Source of the DNA: Blastocladiella emersonii ATCC 22665
Taxonomy: Eukaryota; Blastocladiomycota; Blastocladiomycetes; Blastocladiales; Blastocladiaceae
DNA length: 64,000 bases
NCBI GenBank assembly: GCA_025594325.1
Contig: JANHCV010000018.1
Span: forward strand, 62,001-126,000
Direction: 5' to 3'
In this document: positions 51,276 through 63,277 of the stretch, in pieces
Numbering within the stretch: the stretch's first letter is position 1
Layout: each line of letters opens with the position of its first letter
Notes under the pieces: model-generated
Told to the model about the DNA's origin: nothing
What the model saw: the letters and a program-made list of their open reading frames with translations, nothing else
Databases searched by the model: none
Position numbers and translations under genes: made by a program

Positions 51276-53592
51276 CTAGCGTGACGATGCGGAGCTCGCA
51301 CCACCGCCGCCGAAACCTTCGCGGGCCATCGGCCTTCGGAGTGCGCGGCCTTCGGCTTCGGAGTGTGTGGCCTTGGTGGCGGCGGCGGCTTTCGTGGCGG
51401 CGCCCAGCAGCGGGCATCAGGTGAGTGGCGCTGCGCGACCGAACGCAGCCCTCGCTGAGGGAGAGAGCCCGCTGATGATCCTGGAGCTGATCTCTCGGGA
51501 ACGCTGCTTGATGCTTGATGCTTGATGAATGAATACTGGCCTCGTTGCTGACCACACCGGAGAGTCGTCGATTCACATGAACGTGAATGGCGCAACGCGG
51601 CTCCGTGAGACGCGTCGTCAAGAGGAACCGAGCCGCTGAAGCCTTGACAAGGACGGACTCGTTGGCGCGGTCCATGAGAGCGTAGTGATACAATCAAAAC
51701 TGGATCTATGCCTACAACAAACTAGGGGTACAGTACAGACTCGACCGACCGACATGAGGAACGACCACTCCGCGCGTGCTCCCGCGCGCGTCAAACCGTG
51801 TCGGTCAATCTTGGTCGATGGACGCCGGGCGGACGTCCGGAAGGCTGGTTCCGGGAGGTGCTCTAGGTCTCCTGGACCGCCGAGTCGCCGTCGAGTCGAG
51901 TCGAGTCGAGGCCGAACAGCGCGTCGCGCGAGACGCGGGCGCCTTGGGACCGGGTGGCGGCGAGTTGATCGTGATGATGCCGTGGCGCACATCTACACGT
52001 CGGAGCGAACCGATCAGTCAGTACAATGGTCGAGGCGACGAGGAACGAAGAGGAGCGTACGTTGCGCCAAAGGACCTGATGGGCTGCACCGGAATCGAGG
52101 CGCGGGATCGGGACCAGGCTGAAGAACCGCGCGCGAGTAGCTGAGGTCGAAACCGGATGCTGGTTGCTGCTGCTGCTGCTGCTGCTGCTGGCGACCCCGA
52201 CCGAGCCTACACGCACGTCGGAAAACGAGCAAGTCAGCCCATGGATTCGTCGCGCGACGACGAGGCGAGAAAGAGACGTACATGTCGAGAGCTTGGTCGC
52301 TGCGCCTGAAGTACTCGGGCGGCATCAACCCGATCACGGCCGACGGGCTCACGGGGACGCGGGCCGAGGCCGCGAGACACCGGCTGCGCAGCTGCAGCAG
52401 AAACGGTGTCTCCTGGTGACGATCGGGACAGTGCGATCCGCGGACTGCGTCTGCCCGACTCCCCAGCCGGTCGAACCGGTTCTCCGCGGGTCTCGGTTCG
52501 TAGGCGGCCAATCACGCAGGGTGAAAGGCGGCTCTACGCCGGCCCTGGCACACTCAGCTGAGTGGCCGGATTCTGCGCAGAGGACCTGTCGACGGCGACG
52601 GCGTACCCCCAGCACGGTGGAACGTGGAACGGGGTCGCATGCGTGCGCCGAAGCGAACGATACCGAACGGCTACTACAATGTGTTGATCATCATCATCAT
52701 CCCGCGTGTCAGCGGCGATCGCAGCGCGCATCCCGACCGGTGGCGATGCGCGCAGACCGCCCGCAAACTGACTTGAAGTGGTGGACGCGAGGCATCCGCC
52801 CGGCTCGAGGCTCTCGGAGCCGCGAAAACGAGCCGTACGGGCCAGGAGCCGCGCACTGACTACACGATGGAGAGTACGCGAACGAGGTCTGTCAGTATCA
52901 GTACACACACGCGAGAGAGAGACTGAGACCGTCAAGCGATGCGAGAAACGTACGTGATGCGCGGCAGCTGGGTTGGGCCCCCGCCTGCAAAGGGGGGCCG
53001 CAGAGCCCGCAGCACAATGGCGGTACACAGCGCGCGACCCGACCCGGTGCGCGCGCCGACCAGGATGTGCCGCGGGGAGGCCGACGAATCGCTACGCAGA
53101 GACATGGCGAAGCGAAACGCAGCGGTGCACGACTCGTTCCGCGGGTGGCGAAGCGAGACGCAGCGTGACGGACCTTATGGGCGTGCAGGGCACCTCCGTC
53201 TTCGTCCTCGGCACACGACTCAGCGGTCGAGGCCGGAAGAAATCGAGTAGTCGTAGTAGGTTTATCAGCCACGCCTACCTTGGGCGCGGACCGAGCCGAG
53301 CAGCGCGCCGCCGCGGTCGGAGCACGAGGGCGGCGGCGGCGGCGTCAGTCGACTGCAGGGTCGCGCGCGCGCAGATGGCGGGCTGAAAGGGTCGGGATGG
53401 TCGGTGGAAGCCAGCGAGGAGCAGTACCCGCGGGCGCGCCGGCGGCCGATGGACCCGCGGCTGCAGTCTGGCAGCCGCGGTGGCGGCGGACGCGCGGGGG
53501 GTCCTGAGTGGACGCGGGGGTGCTGCTGCTCGGGAATCAAAAGACGGCCGAGGATACCGGTGTCGTGCCGGGCGACGAGAGCGAGCAGGCGA

Positions 53593-56168
53593 ACACGCGC
53601 GAACGAGCATGTTGGGGTCGTGCTCGTCGGGGATTGCCTGTCATCATCGTCGTCGTCGTCGCCGTAGTCGCCGCGGTGGTGGTGGCGATGGAACCCGCAG
53701 GCGCCGCGCGGTAGGAGCTTGGGTTGCGCGGCGCGGCGGGCTCGAGGCGGGGGCACGACGGGCGCGGATCTCGGAGGCGTCGTAGCTAATCGTGACGAGC
53801 TGAACCGCGTACAGCTGCTGGACGAACTCGAGCTCGATAACTGGAGCGAGTTGTCGGTCGAGCTGCTGCGTGAGGATCGGGGCCGAGCGAGCGGTCGAGG
53901 GCGGCGACGCGAGTGATCGAGTGCGTCGCGCGCACGGCTCGCTCAGTCCACGCGGATCTGCTGGTCGGGCACGCCAGCGCGCGCGCGCGGGCGGACAGGC
54001 GGGTCATGAGGAGCAGAGACGAGAAGCCGTGCGAGGCCAGGACGGCGGAGAGGTGCGGGAAGGAAACAGGTGTCGCGTGCTGGCTTGGGAGCACAAGCAT
54101 GGCCGACGACGCCGTTTCCCACCTCTCGCCATCCATTGACATGGGCGTGGCCTCGCTCGGAAACCGTCGGACCCGGACGTGTGTGTGTGCGTGCGTGTAC
54201 GCGCGCGCTCGAGGTGCTGGAAATCGCAATCGAGTCGAGCTTGACTTGACTGGACTTGACTTGACGGTCGGAGCGGCGAGCAGGAAGGCCGTGCTCGCAG
54301 GCCGACGGTAGCGCACCGCGTGGGCCGGCTGACTCGAGAAGAAGTGCACGAGTACAGCTGCAGCGGGCGGGAAGGAAGTGATCTATCTCGAGCGTGACGT
54401 AATGCTGTGTGACGTCGACGCGAGAATCTTGATGGACGAGAGCCGCGCGAGCTGCTCCTGGTACTGCGACTGGCCGAGGGACCAGGTGACGAGGTCGCGA
54501 GCAAGGTCGCGGTGGCGGTGGCGAGGTTGTGGATGGTCATGGCCGCGAGGCGACAGGTCGTCGTCGTCGTCGTCGTCGTGGCTGCAGGACGACGGGTCTT
54601 GAGAAAGACGCGACCGTGGCCATGGCCGTCGTCGTAGTGTGCGCGCATATACTGGGCGCGGGTCTCGCCGAGCGAGCGAGCGAGAACTGGAGTACGTCAA
54701 TGACGCACTCAGCAAAGAAAGAACTACAGTCATGGAAGCGAGGTCGGTTGGTCAGCTGCGGCCATCGACGCATCAAGTCAGCGAGCCGTACCAATGGGCG
54801 GGTCTACGAGTCGCGAGACACCCGCGGTCGCAATCGACATGAACGTGTACGTGTACGTGTACGTGTACGTGTACGTGAACGAAAACGTGAAGAAGCAGAT
54901 GCCGGCGCCTTGAGAAAAGCGCGCGGATACACGACAAAGCAGGAAGAAGTACTCCCCATTGGCTTGGCATCGGGCACAGGTGCTGGATCTGGGCGGTGCT
55001 CGCGCTCCGAGGGGCAGTCAGCGTCCACGGCTGCTGCGCCTCGCGATCGTCATCAGGTCCCGCGGAAGTGAGCATGCGGGGCGATCGAGAAGTAGTAAGT
55101 AGTAGAGCGGTGCGAGCGCTGTGGGCCGATGCCGTCCTTGTCAATGAAGCGTGGACGAGAGTGATCCCGGCCTTGGGTCGTGCTGGCGAGAAGCGCCGGA
55201 CTCGCGGCGGTACTGGGCTGCGAGTCGGCGCGGGGGCTCGCCCGGGTCAGGCTGAGCAGGAGGTTGACCGAAAGCAATGGTTGGTCGTGGCGCAAGCGCG
55301 TGGTCCCGAAGTGCATGAGACGACGCGAAAGCGCGCCGCGACGCTGGCGGATCAGCCCGGCTGCCGTAGTACGACGACGTACAGGAGCTGGGTGCGGCCG
55401 CAGTCGAGCCAAAATTCCAAAGAAGAACACATGGGCATTCGAGGCACGGAATGCACTCTACACGGGCAAGACGACGAACCGAGTCAGTTGGCCGTGGTCG
55501 TGGTCGTGTCCATCAAGGTGAGCAGCAGCCCGAGATCCGTACCGAGACCGTGAACGAGCAAAATCAAAGAAATGAACGAGATCGGGAACGCACAAAGGGG
55601 CGCAACCGGCAGATGACAACGACGGGAATGTCGGTCAAAGGTACGACAGTGGTGGTGATGAAGACGCCAGCGCGCGGGACCATGGAGCTCGATGGACGGG
55701 CGCCGGGCGCGTGCTGGATCTTGGTGTGGTGTGGCGCGGGTCGCGACTCGAGGGGCTGGTACTGGTAGTACCGGCGGTGCGCGAACCCGGCGTACGCGTG
55801 GCGCGGGGGCCGTCGATGCGGCACATGAGCTGCGAGACGATCCCTCGTGGTCGCGGCTGTCAGTTGACCTGGCCGAGAGCGCGAGCGCGAGCGTGCCGCC
55901 GTAGTTGGGCGTGGCGGCGAGGATCGACAAAGTCGACGGCATGCTCGGGGCTGAATGACGCGCGCGAGATCGACGACAACCTTCCCACTGGATCGGCATT
56001 GGTGCAGATGAACGTATGACGTTCGGGGCCACTCCGAGAGCTTTGGCGGCGTCCACGGGTCCGCCGCTCTCGCCCGACCCCACAAAAGTACGGATGTACG
56101 GGGGTCGAGGCCGCGGGAGCGAGTGGGGCAATGCACCGATGCCGTCCGTACCAGTGGGTCGTGGACGT
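53593..56168 (-). repeat. Dispersed repeat copy inside the right arm
   Basis: Identical mirror of 29255-31830 and about 93% identical in its best island to 12751-12959. Relative to the 12.75-kb copy it is in inverted orientation, which makes it a possible substrate for inversion. Confidence 0.7.
54843..54876 (-). repeat. ACGTAC microsatellite (right arm)
   Basis: Same length as the left-arm microsatellite at 30547-30580. Equal length at a normally unstable repeat argues for very recent duplication or homogenisation. Confidence 0.9.
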
Positions 56169-57153
56169 GAGGTTGGCCGGCTGGTCGGCCGGCGCGTCGC
56201 CGTACGAGCGGGCAGGACGGCGAGCGCGCGCGTGTGTGTGCGCGAGATGCGCTCGGTGCAGGGTGCTGCGACGACGACTCGATCAGGACGAGGCAATCTT
56301 GGCGTGCGTCCGATGATGGCGGTGATGACGCGCGAGTCGTTCGTGTAGCGGGTAAGGGCCGACGCTGCCGAGGCAGCGAGCAGGTGGTAATCGTCCTAGG
56401 CCGCCGCCGTCGTGGTCGGCGCCGTAGCGGCGCTGGGCGCCATGGCCGTAGCAGCGGCGCCGTCGATGATGAGCGGGTGAGCGGGCCAATCTGCGCCAGC
56501 GCTGGTGGCGTGCGATGGGCGACGAGTGTGCGCGATCGCGCAGGACCACGCGCGCGCGGTGCCGGAACCGGAACCGGACGTTGAGCCGCCGAAACGACGA
56601 CGAGCTTGCGCGTGGTCATGGCCGCTGCCGCCGGGGAGGTCGAGCCATGCGGAGCTGGCCGGAGCCGCCCGCCGTCTGCGGGACCTTGACCTTCGGCCTA
56701 GACCGCGAACAGCGCGGCCGCGAGAGCGAGGCCACACAGCGCGAGGGGGCCGTGACGGCGGCGGATGCGCGTGTACACGCGTATCCACGGGCCGTAGATG
56801 AGGCGCGCTCGAGCGCCTAGTTGAACGTCTCCTTTTTTTTTGTACTTTCGGGGTTTACGGGTGCGTGTTTTTTGGCCGACACCAGAGAGGATATCGGGAG
56901 GATTTTGTCGTTTTACTACACGGCCGGCGAGCAAAAGTGAGTGAGCCTTGGGGGCCTCGGGACGCGGCAGTCAAGAGCGGGCAACGTACGAGAACAGGAA
57001 AGGGTCGCGATGGCGAGTCGAGCACACGATCAAAGAGAGTCGGGTACGCGACGACGACACACACGCAAAAAGTCCAAACAGACGAGAGGAGGGAGGCAAA
57101 GACGAGGATGAAGAGGTGAAGATGATGAGGATGGTCCGAGGACCAAGGACCGA

Positions 57154-60100
57154 CTACCACTGGTACACGTATTCCGGGTTGGACTCGCGGAACTTGCGCA
57201 TGTTGCGCCGGTCGCGCTTGCTCGTCTTGAAGCAGAACGGCCCCTCGAGGTCCTCCTCGGGAATCGTGATCTCCTCCTCCTCGTCCTCGCGGTCGTCGCG
57301 GTCCTCGGGCAGCGCGTCGTCCCACAGGGTGGAGCTCGGGAACTTGCGCACCCCGAACTCATCGAACGACTTCCATGGCGTGGGAATCTTGTCGCCGTAC
57401 GCGTTGGCCTTGCGCGCGAAGATCGAGTTGGCCACGTCCGTGTTGCGTCGCGAGATGTTGACCATGCCGAACGCGGACATGGTCATCCACGGCAAGAAGC
57501 GGCGCGACGCGATGATGAGGGGCTCGGGGTTGCCCGTGTCGAGCGTCATGAGCGTCGGGTACTCGTTCAGCGTGACGGGCTCGCAGTCGGGCGTCGACTC
57601 GGGCGTCGACTCGGGCGCGGCCGCATAGGGCGCCGCGTCTTGCACCAGCTCCGAGGACTCGGCGTCGTCGTCGTCGTCGTCCATCATCGTGGTCCAGTCC
57701 GGGGTCTTGGAGGCGGCCACCGGGTTGCTCGACGCGCCGACCGTCGTGGGCTGCTGCTGCTGCTGCTGCTGCGGCTTGGGTACAGGCACGTAGATGGCGC
57801 GCTCATCGCAGTTCGGGATGCTGTCGCGGAACAGCGTGAGCTCCTCGGACATGAGCCGCGCGACGAACTCGAGATCCTTGGACGCGTGGTCCATGCGCAG
57901 GCGCGTGTCGGGCGGCGGCACAACGGCGGGCGGCGGCGGGACCAAAGGATACAGGTGGTGGGTCCCGGCCTTTTGGACCACTTTGTACGCGCCTACCAGC
58001 GCGCTGGCATTGCGGCCGGCGAAGGGGAACTTGGGCAGCTGGTACGCCTGGCGGATCGTGCGAGTGTACTCGCGCATTTCGCACTTGGTGTACGGCACGC
58101 GGTGCTTGCCGGGCACGGCAGCGTCCGCCACCTGCAGCTTCTCCTTGGAGAGCACGGCCTGGACCTGGGTCTCGGACTGCGAGTCGGCGGCGTCGGTCAC
58201 GTCGGCCTCGGGCTGCTCGACTTGCTGCTGGATCTTGACGGCGGCGGGCGTGGCCTCGGGCTGCTGCTGCTGCTGCTGCTGGATGTTGATGGCGTCGGGC
58301 GTGGCCTCGGGCTGCTGCTGCTGCTGCTGCTGCTGGATGTTGACGGCGTCGGGCGTGGCCTCGGGCTGCTGCTGCTGCTGCTGCTGCTGGATGTCGACGG
58401 CGTCGGGGGTGGCCTCGGGCTGCTGCTCCTGGATGGCATCGGCGAGGATGGACGACGACTTGGTCTCGGCGGACGCCTTGAGCGCCTCGCGGGCCTCGCG
58501 GGCCTTGAGCGCGTTGCGCGCCTTGCGCGCCTTCTTCTTCTCGTACGCCTGCTTCTTCTTCATGGACGCCTGCATCTCCGACGCCTGCATCTTGGCCTCC
58601 TCCATCTCGGGCACCAGCTCCAGCTCCGGCACCGACACGGCGGGCTGGACGCGGTCCTCGGTCGCGACGTGGTAGACGGAGATCAGCTCGAGGATGGCCA
58701 CGTAAACGGACAGCTGGTCGACGGGCGACAGGTGCTCGGCGGCGAGCGTGCCGCACCCGAGGTAGACGAGCGGGGCAATGATGTCGACGGCCATGTGGAT
58801 GCGGGGGCTCGCGGACACGACCGTGAGGGCCACGCGGGCGCGCGTCTCGCGCGCCGATGAGCAAACCAAGTGCATCAGCGAGGTCGCGGCGTACTTGCCG
58901 GCGATCAGGCGCGAGAACATGGAGGCGACGACGCGCTTGCCCGCGAGGTACGCGAGCTGAGCAGGGCAAACGACCATGGCGGCGAGGATCGTGATGACCG
59001 AGCCGGGGATGATAAACAGCGCGGCCAGAATGCTATAGAGATCCAAGAGTCAGCAACGGGTTCCCCCGAATCCGGGAGACCAGAAAGCGTACCGCTTGCA
59101 GAAACGCGTCTCGGCGATCGTACGGCCGGCGGCGACGAGGCGGGCGGCGGCGGCGGAGCGCATGACGGGCGGCAGCAGGCTGCAGCCGGCGCGCTTGGCG
59201 ACGGATCCGACGGCGAGCGCCATGATCCCAACGATCCCGAGGAAGGTGGGCGGGACCGAAAGCCGTGCCGGAGCGACGTGGGCGATCAGGGCGCACAAGA
59301 CCGAGTGGATGGGCTCGAGGAGGTGGCCGATCTGGGTGAGGTCGACGAAGTCAACGAGGTCGGCGGCGAGCGACAGGACGGGCGGCTGCTGGTGCTCCTG
59401 CTCCTGCTCCTTTTTCTGCGCCGTCGGCGGCGCGGCCATCGAGTCGTCGCTGTTGCTGGAGGTGGCAATGTCGACGGGACGGTCGCCGTCCTCGTACGGC
59501 GAGCCGGGTGCCGAGGTGGCCTCGGGGGCCCGCATCATGGCCAGCTTGGCGAGGTCGCGCGCGGCTCCCATGGGCGGCGGGGGCGGCACCGTGAGGAACG
59601 AGATGTCGTCGGCGTTACCGTTGACGGTCGATTGGCCGCCGATGTACGCGCGCGACGGGACGCGCTGGATGACAATGACGGGCTCAGGCTCGGGCTCGGT
59701 CTGGACCGGGTTGATGACGGCCGCGATGGCCATGCCCGTGAGCGAGAACTCGCGGCCGACGCACGCGCCGTGCGGAATGGCGGCGACCATGTCCATGAAC
59801 TGCGCGACGCGCGCCGCGTCGAGCGTGGACACGGAGTCGAGTTTGCGGGGCAGGTCCGAGGTGGTCAGGACCGCCGGTTTCAGCTGCTGGTCGGGCTGCT
59901 GCTGGTCGGGCTGCTGCTGGTCGAGCTGCTCGTGCGGCTGCACGGCCGCGGGCGAGGACGCCTCGGCGGCGGCTGCGGTGGCGACGACCACGTCGGTCGT
60001 GTCGTTGGTCACGGCCTGGTCGATGACGGGGATCTCAATCTCGGTCTCGGACTTGGTCTGCTCGGCCAGCTCGGTGACGTCGGCGGCGACCTCGGGCAGG

Positions 60101-60615
60101 TGGTCGACGGGGCCGGTCGACTTGGCGTCGTCGACCTCGCCGGGAGCGGTCGCGTTGAGGGCGACGGCCGCCGACGGCGCGTACTCGTGGTAGAGCGCGC
60201 GCGCCTTGACGACGAGCCAGAGCGTGTTCTCGTTCCGGGTCTCGGGCATGACGACGGCGAGGTCCGAGATCCACGTCCACGGCCACGCCGAGGCGTGCGG
60301 CGTGTACGAGCCGAGCGGGTGGGACGTGTACGAGCCGAGCGAGGGCCTGTCCGCGATGCGGCACATGCCGAGCGTGGACGACGAGTTGGACGAGACGAGC
60401 GCCGACGCGTTCGCGGACGAATAGAAGGAAACCGAGACGGGGGCGGCAGCCGAGTGGCGGGCGGGGGACGTCGGGGCCGAGGCGGCAGCGCTCACGGCGG
60501 ACATGGCGGCCGCGATGGGCAGGCCGAGGGCCGAGCCGACGGCGAGCACCATGAATGCGCCCATGGCGAGCGCGATCGCCAGCATCTGGCGGATCGGGTC
60601 GCTGCGGGACCACAT
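57154..60615 (-). CDS. Lineage-specific multispan membrane protein with polyQ repeats (right-arm copy)
   Basis: Exons 60615-59093 and 59032-57154, 1133 aa. It differs from the left-arm copy by one substitution, Val756 to Ile, inside the third PEATPDA(V/I)NI unit (base 58290). Gln-run lengths are the same in both copies. All other features are as in the left copy. Confidence 0.7.
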
Positions 60616-62012
60616 GGTGGGGGTTGACGGCGCGGAGGGTGCGCAGTCGGACGGGGATTGGGTGCGCGATTCAGATGATTCGATGGTTCGTATGCAACGG
60701 ATCGCACGGGTTTTTGGTTTGAGGAAAGCGTCGAGGGGGCAGCGCAGCGCGGCGATCTCGGGCGGAGGGGGTGCGGGCAGCGGGGCAGCAGGGGCAGCGG
60801 GGGCAGCGGGGGCAGCGGGGCAGCCGGCCCGCGGGCGGCGGGCGGCGGTTGCACCGTGCTAGACGGCGCGCATATTCGATGTGCAGCGCCGGGCCTGGGG
60901 CCGAGGGGGAGACAGTGGTCGACGCGTCGCGGCGCGTGCGAGACACGGCGGGCGCGAGACACGCACGCGCCGACAGGAGTGACGGCGGCGGCGGCTGAGC
61001 GCCCGCGCGGCCGAGAGGTGGCAGGTCGGGCGGGGCGGGCGCGCGGGTCTGGTTCCGAGACGAGGGTGAGAAGGGGAGGTGGAGGCGGAAGTGCGCGGCG
61101 GTCACGGGGGCGCTGGTCGGTCGCTCGCGGGCAGGCAGCGCGCGCTGCGCCACGGCTCGCTCCGCTCTCGTATTCCCGCCCGCTTTCCCCCCGACACACG
61201 CTGCAATGCGCGCGCGGCGGGCGGCAGAGTCGACGAACACGGATGGAAACCCGATGCAACGACGCCCGCGGGCGACGCCGGGTGCGCGCGGCCGGGCTGG
61301 GTCGGTGGTCGCGCGGCGCAACCGTGGGGCTGACGCGGCGCCCGCCGCTACCGCCGACGCGCCGACAGCGATGCACCGAGCGGGCGGCGATGCCTCGGTC
61401 GTGTGGGCGGGCTTAGTTCCAAACGCCGGGTGATCGCATGCGTGATGTCTCGGCGTGTGAAACCGCGTCGCGCGCGCCGCCGCCCGCCTGGCGCCCGTCG
61501 GGTCTCACGCTCGCTCGCTCCATTTGATCACCGCCCGCACCCGCTGACCGTCGCCCGTCCGACCGCCGACGTACTCTCCTCGCACTCCAGCACGCCGACC
61601 GACACTTGCGGCAACGTCTTCGTCATCCCCGGGAGCGCCACGGCGCGGCGGCTCACCGTCATGCCGCGAGAACTTTCCATTGCAGTTTTACGTCGTGTTG
61701 CCCGTGGTGCGGCGCCGCGGCGACTTCTTTCACGTTTGCGGCATGGTAATCCGATCGCAATCGAGCGTCGACCCGTCGGCGGCACACTTCTCGCGGCGGG
61801 CCTCGTGCGTGACCTACGCGACGCGCCACGCCGACGCGTCCGAGTTCTGCGACAGCTGCTTCACGTGGGCTGGCCTAGCCCGTGCGCTCGTTTCGCCGAG
61901 CCGGGCTCGACTTGTTCCCCCGTCGCCCCGCGCTGCCGCCGACGGCTCTCAGCGACAATCTGGATGTATCGACCCGCTATGGAACTCACACGCAACGACC
62001 GGCCCGCAGACT
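60616..62012. other. Upstream region of the right-arm membrane protein gene
   Basis: Mirror of 23411-24807. It carries the C-run repeat (60767-60822 on the minus strand) and no recognised gene. Confidence 0.5.
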
Positions 62013-63277
62013 GCGCGCTACGTGGTCGGCCGCGGACCGGCCACCCGCGCTGCTCACGCTCCTCTCGCTGTTCGAACCGCGCCCGACGTTTTCGCCGGGC
62101 CCCCTCTCATCTCATCCGCGCGCTCCGGCAACCGCCCCACGCAGTCTGGCCAGCCCGGTGCTGCTTTTCGGTCTTGGCGAGCGGCGGGTCGGCCCTCTCG
62201 CTGTCGACTCGCTTCATCTCGCTACATGCGCTTTCGCCAACGGCTTACCTACGTGCGGGTCGCTCGCTCACAACCGCTTCCCCGCGAAACTCGCTCCCCC
62301 AAGTCGGCGACCTTCTATCTTGCCCCTTTCCCGCTCGCTGTCCGAACCCTACTCTTGCCCGCGCCGCCGAGTCCTTGCGCCCTTTCGCCCTCTCCAACCC
62401 TTTGGAATCTTGCCACGGTGGCAGGCGTCACGTCCCATGCTACTTTATATATCGTCCCGAAAACCTCCTCCCCTCGACGAGCTGTCGCTTTCGCATCAAG
62501 CCACGCGAACACGTCCACTTTGCCGAGCAGCTCGCTCCTTCGCGGTCACTGATGCCTCTTGTACCGCACGAACGGACCAGCAGCGGGTCACGGCTCTGCG
62601 CTGAGGGCCGCTCGAGCAGCCCTGCCTTGCTTGCACTGCTCGAGTGCCCGGCCCCGGACGCTATCCAGGTTCGCCAGCGCTCGCGCACTTTCGCCCGCGA
62701 CCACGGCATCGGCCACTCCGTGGAGTGCGTTGAAAATTGTGCTTCCTTGACCTTCGGCACGGCCACGGCAATGTTCTCGATGCTGCTCATGCCGTCCCAA
62801 CCTCCTCGTCTACGGAATGCTTCCCCTCCACAGCTTTGCGACGATCGCCCAAACATACCGCGACCCATCGAAACATGCACCGCCAGATCTGCCGAGCTGA
62901 CGGCCGCGGCGCGCGTCGGCATCTCCGCATCGTGGTACTTGCCGCTCATCACGGACGAGTGTGCCTGCTGCGTTACGTTTCCACGCTGCCCATCAATTTC
63001 TCCGGCCTATCGCGTGTGATCTCGCAGCTCTCGCAACCACCCCTGAACACCTCTCGCTGTAGCCTGCGGATAAAACTCGCCCGCGCATGTCAACTGATGT
63101 TGTCGTGTTGGACTCGCTCGTCGCGACGGCGGGCGCGGCGGTCGCCTCGATCAAGACATTTTTGAAGAATGAGGACCTTCCCGACGACCGCATCAAGATG
63201 TACTCATCATTTATAGAAACACGAGTAGAAGGACAAAAGAGCAGCGCGCGGTACGGATGGGGAGCAAACAAACACTC
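62013..63277. other. Gene-poor flank right of the inverted repeat
   Basis: The first 48 bp still resemble the left outer flank. Beyond that no gene was recognised. A plus-strand frame near 62805-62870 reads LVYGMLPLHSFATIAQTYRD, and one at 63087-63281 begins MSTDVVVLDSLVATAGAAVA. Both look protein-like but are short, lack partners and match nothing I know, so they may be remnants. Confidence 0.45.

Larger units (their letters stand above)
51276..57153. other. Gene-free interior of the right arm
   Basis: Mirror of 28270-34147 with the same content: CAG run at 52167-52190, a microsatellite, intron-like strings and a dispersed repeat copy. No base differences were noticed. Confidence 0.5.
49757..62012 (-). 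repeat. Right arm of the 12.26-kb inverted repeat
   Basis: Exact reverse complement of 23411-35666 except for one base found (58290). The inner edge at 49757 lies about 220 bp after the GPCR stop and is abrupt: the next spacer base no longer pairs. The outer edge at 62012 is followed by one missing base and about 48 bp of lower identity. Confidence 0.97.

Noticed and set aside
23411-62012. Mating-type locus as explanation of the inverted repeat
   Set aside because: No homeodomain, pheromone precursor or STE3 receptor gene was found; the GPCR here is class C, not STE3-like.
23411-62012. Sequencing hairpin (missing-adapter) artefact
   Set aside because: Such artefacts give arms meeting with little spacer. 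Here 14 kb of unique genes separate them and one arm difference exists. A scaffolding error is still possible and is listed under the finding.
61403-63019. 538-codon frame crossing the outer edge of the right arm
   Set aside because: It changes at the repeat boundary, the mirrored frame in the left arm ends differently, and no domain is visible.
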